The position numbers were made by a program, and so were the translations under genes. 64,000 nucleotides of DNA from Anastrepha obliqua (Eukaryota; Arthropoda; Insecta; Diptera; Tephritidae). The notes beneath the pieces are model-generated. The model was not told the DNA's origin. It saw only the letters and a program-made list of their open reading frames with translations, and ran no database searches. Numbering within the stretch: the first letter of the stretch is position 1; each line of letters opens with the position of its first letter. Positions 48,523 through 57,880 of the stretch are shown here, piece by piece. Location: contig NC_072893.1 of the NCBI RefSeq assembly GCF_027943255.1, forward strand, positions 40,384,001 to 40,448,000. The letters run 5' to 3'.

Positions 48523-49560
48523 AGGTTAGGTTAGGTTGAAGCTATTGTCCTATGGGACATACTCAGGCTCATAGCTCATTGTGATGCCGCGTTCGTAGCT
48601 TTCCCTATTTCTCCTAAAACCAGTGTGTGCTTTTCAAAAATTTTAGAATATCTCCTATTTCTGCAGAACTGAGATCTTCCAATTCGTTAAAAAAATGTCT
48701 GCCTAGAATAGTAAATCTCCGTCTGGATATAGCAGGACAGTGGCACAGAAGGTGCGAGATCTCTTCCTCATCTAGACAACTTCTCCTTTGGGCCTATCAG
48801 GCAGTGCCCCGTTATGCCTGAAATCAAGTTGCTAAGACTGTGTTTATTTTGGCTTAACAGAGATTCTGTGCGTTTGGCAGTCAAATTCGGCCACAATTAA
48901 CGGGCGATTTTGCAGACGGCTTCATTACGCCATCTTTCGTTTGCTTTCCTTATGATTTCTTCAAGGATGAGTAGCTTACATGTTTGTAAGCGTATTCCTA
49001 TGTCATTGTCTATGTACTCATCGGTCAATTTGGTGCCGAGTCTCGCTAGTTTATCGGCTCTAAAGTTACCCTCAATGTCGCGATGGTCAGAAACACATGT
49101 TACCTTTAGATGCAATAACTCAGCCATCTCGCTAAGAGATGTGCGGCATTTCATGGCTACTTTGAAGGTTGCTATTTCCGGATATCGTATCACATTGTAT
49201 CAGTGTCGCGGCTTTCATTATTACCATCAGTTCCCCCTGAAAGACATTACAGTAGTCTGGGAGCCGAAAACTGAGGGAGATCCACAGATGCTCGGAGTGT
49301 ACACCTCCGCCCATCCTGCCCTCGAGCTTTGAGCCATCTGTGTATACATGGATGGACTCGCCCTGCCTTATATCGTCCCGTTCCCAATCTTCCCTTTAGG
49401 GTAGGAGGGTCGTAAATGCTGTAATGGCAAGTGTAGACGGGAGTGCATAGTCTACCGATCCGGGAAGCTCCGAAGCGCCAGCCAGGATTTTGCCGTGACC
49501 CTACTGGTAATTTAACTATTGTTTCTGCAACACAACCCATTGGCAATGGCTTACTATTGC
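48523..49560 (-). pseudogene. non-LTR retrotransposon 3' end (RNase H remnant)
   Basis: On the minus strand, 49330-48900 shows LSISLSFRLPDYCNVFQ-ELM (RNase H E block), MKCRTSLSEMAELLHLKVTC, and VSDHRDIEGNFRADKLARLG (end block, GNxxADxLA). The DSQ block between them is destroyed by a frameshift. A decayed C-terminus and about 350 bp of 3' sequence follow, down to GGTTAGGTTAGGT at 48524-48537. The RT is absent. It is of the same broad type as the 20481 element but not a close copy. Confidence 0.78.
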
Positions 49561-49845
49561 TGCTGCTGGAGATAAATTCAATGATGAGGAGTTAATCAGA
49601 TATGCCAGTAATGTTGCTACCGTTGCAGCAGCTGCTGATGTTGGAACTGCTACCAAAAAGAAAAAGAGGCAGAAGGTGTCGATAATACGGGGTTGCCTTC
49701 CGCGATTAAAGGGAATAATTTTTCCTAATGTGCCTTTGGAGAATTGTTGAATCTGTATGATAATGATAGTAGAATGGACCTTTAAGCCTAGAAACCATAT
49801 TTGATATGTTATGCCGGAGGACAGACCCCGTGTTACGTATGTATA
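49561..49845 (+). other. short open frame of unknown identity
   Basis: Between a LINE remnant and a mariner-like element lies a frame of about 60 codons reading FNDEELIRYASNVATVAAAA, then a basic cluster TKKKKRQKVS and RGCLPRLKG before a stop at about 49748. It has no start codon of its own in context and no recognised domain. It could be part of an element's first ORF. Confidence 0.25.
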
Positions 49846-50373
49846 GGGTTTTTCAGTAAGAGCGCTTCAACTTTTGAACATTTTTGAATAAAACACAAAC
49901 GGTTTGACTTTTTTAACTAATTTTTTTTTATTATCGAGTTTGAACATATACATTTAAGTATGAAATTCGATTTCTTTTGCATGACCACCGCGTGCACGTT
50001 TTACGAAATCCAATCGTTGAACCCAAATTTCGATCACTATTTTGCATAAATCGGCCGAAATTCCAGCAATTTCGCGTTCAATATTGGCTCTGAGCTCACA
50101 AATCGTCGCCGGCTTGTTACTGTAGACCAATGACTTCACATAACCCCAAAACGGGACGGCTTGTTAAATGGACCGTAAAATGGCCGTAATGCTCTTAAAG
50201 TAGCAGCAACAGAACGATTATTTTCATAAAAAATTTGCACGAGTTGCAATCGTTGCTCAAGTGTGTAGCGTTCCATGATGGAATGTATACTAATGACAAG
50301 CGAAAAATAAAAAATATTGCGTCGTTCGCCCTCCCTATCGGAAAAAAGTTGAAGCGCACCTATTGAACAACCC
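49846..50373 (-). mobile_element. internally deleted mariner/IS630-like element
   Basis: Ends: left GGGTTTTTCAGTAAGAGCGC TTCAACTTTT; right read inward GGGTTGTTCAATAGGTGCGC TTCAACTTTT, agreeing at 25 of 30 positions or better. The left flank is TA. The minus strand codes for MERYTLEQRLQLVQIFYENN and SVAATLRALRPFYGPFN (N-terminal HTH), then jumps to VKSLVYSNKPATICELRANI and RLDFVKRARGGHAKEIEFHT (C-terminal tail) with a small frameshift. The whole catalytic core is missing. 528 bp, non-autonomous. Confidence 0.87.
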
Positions 50374-51414
50374 ATTAGAACAGACCCGCCGACTGCAAGG
50401 TAGCTCAATTATGGCTAAAATGGCACGAGATGCTACAAGGCTGTTATTGTGTTTTGCTTTTTTAGTCGCGCTTTTGAGAAAACTATGAAAAAAAAACTTT
50501 GAAAAAGTTGCTTCACTTCTCTTTATTTGTCAAAGTAGAGTACACAATTTATAACATTTGCTCGCTAATTTATTTGAGATGCGCGTTTTTTCCAGCCAAC
50601 ATCCGCATACATATAATTATTTAATTTCTTTACATGAATAAGAGTACGCTTACAGTATAAACATGAGTGTGTACGAGTGTACTTAAGTATATATTGAAGT
50701 GAAATTCGTAAGACCGCCTTCTTTAATACATTTCCGACTGTATTTGTATTTCATGTATTTAATGACCGAAAACCTTTAAAACATCACATGATTAGTCAGT
50801 TGAGTTGGGGTGCGCATATATACATACATATGTCCTTATAAGAGCCAAATCTTCTTTCAGATATTAATAATATTTTGATTTTATTAACTTACAAATTTCA
50901 TAAAATTTCCTCTTCATAAATAAAATCATACTCATGGCTATCTCAAAGGCCTTTGTTCGAAGGGCTCGAAAAGTAAATTTCTTGAGTTGAGTGAGTGACC
51001 AAAACTTCACCTGGTAAAGTGGGGACTCCGACAGATACGAATTGTTTACCCATTTGGAAGAAGTATGGGCTATGCGAAGCGAATGGATCTGGACGCAAAT
51101 GAGGGCAAGTCGAAGTTTCACCTGCTATCAAATAAACAGTATACTTTTTAGGTAGAAGAGGATCTCGTCTACTTATGCATTTGTGTGCGTTTTTAGGGAT
51201 TTTTCTCTGGAAAACTAAAAAAATCTGTAAATTTCAACTTCTTATATGCTTCTATTCAGATGACATACGAGTACAACATTTTTTCTACAAAAATTTAATT
51301 CACCTAGCAGGGCATCTGCCACTCAAGCATAAGCACCAAATTAGCTTGCACGACATCGTCTGAGAGCAAGTAACTAGAAAGCCATTTCATTAGTAATTAT
51401 AAATGCAATAAGTT
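50374..51414. other. unassigned DNA, one unidentified frame
   Basis: A minus-strand frame at 51131-50943 reads AGETSTCPHLRPDPFASHSP then PYFFQMGKQFVSVGVPTLPG. It looks protein-like, but I cannot name it. The remainder is AT-rich with CATA tracts around 50820. Confidence 0.4.
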
Positions 51415-53405
51415 TTGCGGTTCGATATGAGAGGCCGAACCTACATTTTTTTTTTGTTATGTTGGTACACTCTTCATATGATCGTATGTGCTCTCATTGC
51501 ACCGACCGTTATTGCACAGGCTGATCTTTGTATTCTGCCGAGTAGTTTGATGTTGTATTCTCTCTCCAGAGCTTTTCACCAAACCACCGAGCCATACGTT
51601 AAAATTGGTCGTATAACCGCCTTATACAACCACAATGTATATTTGGGTTGAAGACCCCATCTTCTTCCAAGCATACGTTTACAGGCATATAAAGCAATTT
51701 CTGCTTTCCTTACCCGTTCTTCGACGTTTAATTTCAAGCTAAGTTTGGAGTCCAAAATTGCCCCTAAGTACTTTGCATTGGGTGAAAGTGAGAGGGTTTG
51801 TTCGTTAATATTTGGTAGGGAAAAGATTGGTACCTTATATCGGGTCGTAAATAGCATGAGTTCTGTTTTACGCGCATTTAAACTTAGGTCACAACCTGTA
51901 GCCCAAGCCTAGCGCCCTTTGAATGATCCCACTGATCGTATTGGGATACAGTTTTGATGCCATTAACACCACATCATCAGCGTATACGATCACTTTTAGC
52001 CTACCTCCATCAATTTTTATTAAGATTTTACTAAAATGTAACACCTAACCAGATAAGTAGAGATAATGCTCTCCCCTGTGGAGTGCCCTGTGGACTCTCT
52101 TGGTTATGTTGATATTAGCCATATTAGCTCTGATGATCCTGGTTTCTAGCATAGAGATGATCCAATTGCTGATACAATTTTCCACCTCTAAGTCTATTAA
52201 CGCCCGTTGGATAGCATCAGCGCTAACGTTATTAAATGCGCCTTCTATGCAAAGAAAATCTGTCACGGTATACTGTTTCCTTGCTAGAGGCCCCTCTATT
52301 TTTCATATTATGCATGGTAAGCAGGTTGTACAATTGATATACTAGAGCTCTCCAGCGAGCTTCTAATGTGTATCTCTAAAAGCCATTCAAATATTTTTAA
52401 AAGGAAGGACGACAGACTAATTGGCCTTAAGTCCTTCGCTTATTCATTTCCCCTCCTACCTACCTTTGGTATGAAGATGACTCTAACAAGTTTCCAGCTA
52501 TTTGGAATATAACCTAGGTTTAGACAAGCTTTGAAAATTTCCTGGAGATTTGAAAGGCGAAAATGATTTGACTGCCCATGCAACCTTCTCTTTTGTGGCT
52601 AATACATCGGCAAGATGCTGTGGGTCATAGCGGCTCTGCCGGACTCTCCCAACATCGATATCGTGAACGCTACATCCCGGAAAATGGATGTTTAAGAGAA
52701 GTTCTAGAGACTCTTCTGCCGTAAAAGTCCAATTGTCATCTGGCCTCTTGACCCAAGAAGCCACTGAATGATCTTTGGGCAAAATACGGCTGAGCCACAC
52801 ACAATCTCTGGTAGATTCTATCGAAGAACAATAATCTCTCCAGCTCTCCTTCTTGGCAGCCCTAGTTGCCTTTTTGTACTGTCTCCGACTTCCTCTGTAC
52901 AATTGCCAATTACCTGTTGAGTAGCTGAGATTAAAATTTGAACTGGCTTCTCCCTGAATTTCTAGAGCTCATTGCTCCACCAGCGAAGATAAGATTTTTT
53001 GCAATATTTAATTGGACATGACGTTTTGTGGGCCCTATTGAATGTCTTCTCCAATGTTGTAACCCTACTCTCAAGGCTTTCCGTGAGAGTGATTTGGCTG
53101 ATCGGAATTCTTCCTACATTTTTTAATTTTTTCCAATTAGTTCTTAATGGGTTTCGATACGGTAAGGGTGTATCCAACCTCAAATCCAGCTCGTACAGGA
53201 TCCAGCTGTGATCCGAGAAAGAATTTTTATTGGAGACTCTCCTAACTGAACTGTTTTCGAACAGTAAAGTAACATCATTACAGGCATACTTTGTTGTGAA
53301 CCTATTCAAATGGAACGGATATTTAATACGTAAAGACCTGGGAGGGACCGAAAAGTTTTCACACTCTATAAGGAATAGAAACACTTTGGAGATTTTGTGC
53401 AAAGT
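51415..53405 (-). pseudogene. non-LTR retrotransposon, endonuclease end plus reverse transcriptase
   Basis: Longest LINE fragment in the window. On the minus strand: 53402-52962 covers the end of the endonuclease (NKNSFSDHSWILYELDL, with the catalytic SDH present) and the linker (NPLRTNWKKLKNVG ... YLRWWSNEL). 52902-52500 is the linker-to-RT part (SRRQYKKATRAAKKESWRDY ... RPDDNWTFTAEESLELLLNI ... AWAVKSFSPFKSPG). 52266-52050 is the RT palm (IEGAFNNVSADAIQRALIDL), where the expected D before IEGAF is C. Around 51995-51950 the YADD active-site motif is kept (VIVYADDVVLMASKLYP). 51857-51500 is the thumb and C-terminus (KYLGAILDSKLSLKLNVEER ... KRMLGRRWGLQPK ... RPILTYGSVVW). Frameshifts and stops separate the blocks. 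The layout fits the R1/LOA/Jockey group. Confidence 0.88.
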
Positions 53406-53589
53406 TTAGAGCTTTGAGTTATAGGGTTTTTGTTGCAGATTGCACTAAATTTTTTTAAAAAGGTCATGGTCATTCGTCATGTTTCTTATATATACAAGTA
53501 CACATGGAAAAAAATCAGCGGATTCTTGTGTGACTTGGTTTCACTTGGTATTTGTTATTGGTGACATTTAGTAGGATAGTGTAAGGCCC
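53406..53589. other. unassigned short spacer
   Basis: No feature recognised. Confidence 0.5.
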
Positions 53590-54370
53590 TGATAATAGCT
53601 AGAGTTGTTTTTTTGTCGGGACAGACTAGCAAGTGCAGCACTCAGATTACATCCATTGTACCGCACTAGGTTTCCCTTTTTAATTTTCTTTAAATCTACC
53701 CGGCCTCCGAAGAAATCTGAGGTGCCAAGGAGCCAAGGTGGTCGCTTCTTATCACATCAGTGCCAAAGACCTCAATCCTGATTCGAGCGAAGGCGGAGCA
53801 GGCGCACTGAAAGTGGTCTGCCATCTCATCCTCCTCTCTACATGCTGGGCAAAGTGCACTGTCTGAGATGCCCCCTCTTCCATGTGCTTTCCCATAGAAA
53901 GTGGCCCGTCATCAGTCCAACCAGCCACCTACAGTCCCCTCTGCTTAGGGGCAGGAGGAACTGGGACAGTCGGTCGGACATGACAGGTAACTTCAGTTTT
54001 GTCCATCTGCAGCCTCTCTCAGCCGGCCAAGCTCGCTTGTGTGTTTAAGTAATCCGTTTGCTAACCGTGCTTTTGATGGCTGCAGAAGGGAGTGGCAGAA
54101 CGGGCTCCACGCCAAAAAAGTTGGCCTCAGATCCCATTTTGGCTAAAAGTCAGAGATCTCGTTAGCCCGGATACCCACGTGTCCCGGGACCCATGTTAGC
54201 ATCCGGCTATCATGTCTACCGACATAATTCAGCCTGAATTTACAGGACTCGATTACTCTTGAAGTGGTTGGGGGACTGTCTAAGGCCATGAGCGCAGCTT
54301 GGCTCTCGCTGCAGAAAGAGTTTACTCTCCACAGCATGAGTTCCTTTCTTGCCAGTTCGTCTGAAGGACA
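53590..54370 (-). pseudogene. non-LTR retrotransposon 3' end (RNase H/C-terminal)
   Basis: On the minus strand, 54337-54143 reads VNSFCSESQAALMALDSPPT (the SDSQAA block with the catalytic D replaced by E), SRVIESCKFRLNY and LTWVPGHVGIRANEISD. Further downstream come MGKHMEEGAS, TVHFAQHVERRMRWQTTFSA (the zinc-binding CPAC-EEDE-HF-C-CPAF end, frame-shifted) and FARIRIEVFGTDVIRSDHLG. 3' sequence follows to about 53590. It is a separate family from the RT fragment to its left. Confidence 0.75.
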
Positions 54371-54751
54371 ACTTCTATTGATATGACAGTGAATTTTTCG
54401 CAGCCAGTTTGCTCACGGTGCTTCTGTACTCAATAGTTCACTTCGAGAAGGAGCTATTTCTTGCTAAAGTTTATTTCAGGGTAAAAATTCTGTTCGACTT
54501 CTTATTGATTTTCGGCCCATTCGCTATGTTGCTTACCCGCGGATTCAATTCCCACACCAGTAAAATGTTCTAGGTGCAAGAAGAGATATTTGCAGAGGTT
54601 ATAAGTAAGGTCATAAGTACCACCTAATGGATAAACAGGGAATCAATTGCACAGAAAAAAATATTTATGATTTGCTTGTACGTGGTTTGCTGGGTTTTCA
54701 GATATCTCTATCGAAAGTCCGTTTCGTGTAAAAAATTACCTTGTATATTTA
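54371..54751. other. unassigned DNA
   Basis: No feature recognised. Confidence 0.5.
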
Positions 54752-55295
54752 CCCTATGATCAGAAGGTAACGGGAAGGTTTAAATAAAACAAAACAGAGT
54801 TAAATTTCAGGCAAATTTATTTTATCTTCTTCAAAAGATGATTCGTCTGAAGCAACACATATGTGCCAACGCTTAGCCCAGTCTTCCATGCCCCCCTGGT
54901 AGGCCGACGAAGGGATGGCCTTCAGCTCATTCGTCGCAGTCACTTTCATCTCCTCTATCGACTGAAATCTCCTTTCACGAAGTGAAACAACAAAAAGAAG
55001 TCACACGGGGCCATATCAGGTGAATACTGTGTTTGCACGATGGTATTTACTTGGTGTTCGTTCAAATAATCCAGCACAATTTGGGCTCGCTGCGTTGGCG
55101 CGTTATCATCATGCAAAATCCAAGAATTTTTTGCCCACATTTCCGGCCGTTCGCAGCGTACAGCATCTCTCAAACGCCTCAAAACGGTTAAATAATATTC
55201 TTTATTGACTGTCTGACCCGATGAAAGGTACTCATGGTGCACTACGCCTTCGATTCGTTTAAATTAAACATTCCCGCTACTTTCTGATCATAGGG
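54752..55295 (-). mobile_element. internally deleted mariner element with well-kept ends
   Basis: Ends: left CCCTATGATCAGAAGGTAAC GGGAAGGTTT; right read inward CCCTATGATCAGAAAGTAGC GGGAATGTTT, i.e. 27 of 30 identical. TA flanks both sides (54750-54751 and 55296-55297). On the minus strand, 55242-54955 codes for the second half of a mariner transposase: HHEYLSSGQTVNKEYYLTVL, NSWILHDDNAPTQRAQIVLD (second D) and QYSPDMAPCDFFLL (third D). It then runs in another frame through SIEEMKVTATNELKAIPSSA to EDWAKRWHICVASD. About the first 150-170 residues, including the DNA-binding domain and first catalytic D, are deleted. 544 bp. Non-autonomous, but the ends look fit for cross-mobilisation. Confidence 0.92.
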
Positions 55296-55297
55296 TA

Positions 55298-56639
55298 TAT
55301 GAAAATTTCCGCTTAACATTTTATTCATGTGCCTTAAATTGCGTTTGCTTTGCATTGATACACTTTTGATGGAGGTCTGCGATTTCGTGTAATTATTACA
55401 ATACATAAATTAGCACTGTTTTAATGAGAATTTTTGTTTCACTTAGGCTAAGTATTTACTTGATATAGCGCCGCGCATGCCCAGGCGCTAACTCATTGCG
55501 TTCTGGTTATACGTAGTTGTGCGCGTGTACTCGGACTCGTAGCTAGCAATGCCGCCCACCACAAGTTGGTGCTGTCGAATACTACGCAAACTTAATTGAT
55601 TGACTGGTTGTTAAAAAAAAAAACAATCACAAATGCATATTTCAGTACGTCATAACGCAGCTTGAACAATTAAAATCAATTATATGGTTGTTGTTTTTGC
55701 TGCTTTTCGCTTTATTCTATATGCCGGTTTACTGTTTTGGACCCATCCAAAAATGTTAGTCAAAAATTTCGCCGGCATACTAATCAATGAGACCCAATTG
55801 TCTACAATTTCAAAACTACGAAAGATTTCAAGATTTTGTATGTATTGTACATACTTACATACATACATATATGCGCACACGATATACATAAATATTTTTT
55901 TTGAATGAAGCTTTCTCGTTTTCATAATGTTTACGCAAATGGGATGAGTATTGAACGCTCAGCGCCATTGCTTGGTCGCACTCGGCATCCTCCAACTCAT
56001 TGCACTTGTATGGCTTGCAGTGCTGAATTGATTTTGTCATTGTTATGAATAATTTATCAGCGTACTGTGTCATGATTTAAATGTGGTGACAGTGCGGCAG
56101 TCAGGCATCCAGGCACCCGAATGTCTCATAATTGGTAGGCGCTCATCTAGTGGACAAGTGCCTGTGGAACGTACGGTTCTATGCATATAAAGGGTCTTTC
56201 AAAAGTGACGCCTAGATGGGAGTGGTGAATAATTCCAATATGATAACTTTTTTATATCATCTTTATTTATTTTATTTACTTTTTTATTCATTTGAAGAAG
56301 TCAAGAAAAGATGATTTAAAACTGACTCCTAAAATTAAAGAATAATGGAATAATAAACACAATAAAGTAGCGAAATAGAGTAAAGTAAAGAAATAAAATA
56401 AATAACTAAAAGACTTCAACAGTACAGAAAATCCCTTCTTTGAAACTGAGAAATCTATGAAGTAAGAATTGGAGATCTCATTAAAATCACGAAGTGCACG
56501 TTCAATACAAGCATTTACATAAGATTAGATCAGATTACAGTGGAAGGAATAGAGAGACAGTATAGATACATTAGGGATGATAAGACGGAATCATTGGTTA
56601 AAGTCACTCTTCCACGAATCTATTGGATTCATTGATGAA
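55298..56639. other. unassigned DNA
   Basis: CATA tract at about 55855-55870. At 56192-56218, AAAGGGTCTTTCAAAAGTGA CGCC resembles a solitary mariner/IS630-type terminus, but no partner end was found. The remainder is AT-rich. Confidence 0.45.
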
Positions 56640-57429
56640 TCTTAAGAGATCAGGCATAGGAAGAGTGTGAACATTAACCTTACTAAGTACATCACACCCC
56701 AACAGCCTTAATGCAATATGATTCTAGAAAACTCCGGACATCATTCTCATGACAGAATAGGAATATTGGGTCGAAAATGATTCCCATTGTAGCCATATGT
56801 TGATCACAGGCGTTATGCCCTGTGATTACACCCACCAGTACGCTCAGGTCCTTTCTTATAAGTTTTAGGAGAAAGGTCGCCAATTTCCCGTTTAGTTCTT
56901 TCACAAATCACTTTTCTACTCTATATACAGAAGCCCAACTCAGACCAACGCCTTCTATGGGTAGACCTCATGAAGTCGTCAATCGTTGGTTGAATCGATG
57001 CGGAATTGACACCTAGAAAGTGTTCAGGGCTTAGTGGTATGCTTTCAGAGCCTTCATTAGCCAGTTCAACGGCCAACCCGTTCCCTGTAACACCGCAATT
57101 TCCAGGCACCCAAATAAGACAAACTTTATTGCGCCTTGTAACTTTTCTGTAGTCTGGGGGTTTTACTCTGGAATTAATCAAAGTAACCTTCCATCAGACC
57201 ACAGAGGCGTATGTAATAATTGGTCTTATCAGGGTGATATACAACCACTGTACTATCGCCGGTCTTAGACCCCATGACTTGCCAAAGGTTCTCTTACACT
57301 GCCAGAAAGTGTTTAGTGCTCGAGAAACCTTCTGCTCGATGTGGATCTTCCAGGTCATTTTACTATCTAGTATTTCCTCTAAATATAAGAGCATAACGAG
57401 AATAATTTGTATTGAACTTATTTGAATAG
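56640..57429 (-). pseudogene. non-LTR retrotransposon RT C-terminus and RNase H remnant
   Basis: On the minus strand, from about 57395, YLEEILDSKMTWKIHIEQKV, CKRTFGKSWGLRPAIVQWLY and LIRPIITYASVV form the RT thumb end. Then 57181-56921 reads VCLIWVPGNCGVTGNGLAVE (RNase H end block, the final D of GNxxADxLA lost) and ELANEGSESI. Then 56904-56692 reads LVGVITGHNACDQHMATMGI and the LFCHENDVRSFLESYC C-terminal part. The middle of the RNase H is deleted. Confidence 0.8.
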
Positions 57430-57800
57430 AAAGGAAGCGCGTTATGAAGAATTCTGGGAAGTGTAAGTATAAATTAATACTTTGAAGCTGAAATGGACAA
57501 TCAATGTCATCTTTAGAAACATTGAAAACAAACGAGAGAGCAAGAATTGATCTTCTTCTTTCTAAAGACTTCAAGTTCATCAATAGCAAACGTGATGTAT
57601 GAGATGGGATACAGAAAATTTCACTGATATTAGTATTATATAAAGGCGGGGTATTCCAACCTGGAGCGAACGAATACAGTAACCGGCAATTTCAGGGTAT
57701 AGGAGTCTGTAAAATCGTATAGAGCCTACGAAAAAATATGGTTTTAATAAGATTAAATTATAGTGACTATGGAAAATGACTGTCAAAAACTACACCTAAT
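57430..57800 (-). pseudogene. second non-LTR RT C-terminal fragment (Jockey-like)
   Basis: On the minus strand the frame reads ESVQKR-type decay, then NLKSLERRRSILALSFVFNV, SKDDIDCPFQLQSINLYLHF and PEFFITRF. This resembles the LExRR...LxFxxxxxxGxIDSPxLLxxINxxVPxR end of Jockey-type RTs, a different family from the fragment that follows. Upstream, 57786-57590 reads FYRLLYPEIAGYCIRSLQVG, probably the same element. The join with the 56640-57429 fragment near 57420-57430 is in a continuous open frame, but the two families differ. Confidence 0.55.
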
Positions 57801-57880
57801 CTTTAGATTCTTCAAAAGATTGAATTACAATATAGGATATGCTATAAGAAATATGAAATACAATACGGATTTTGGAAAAA

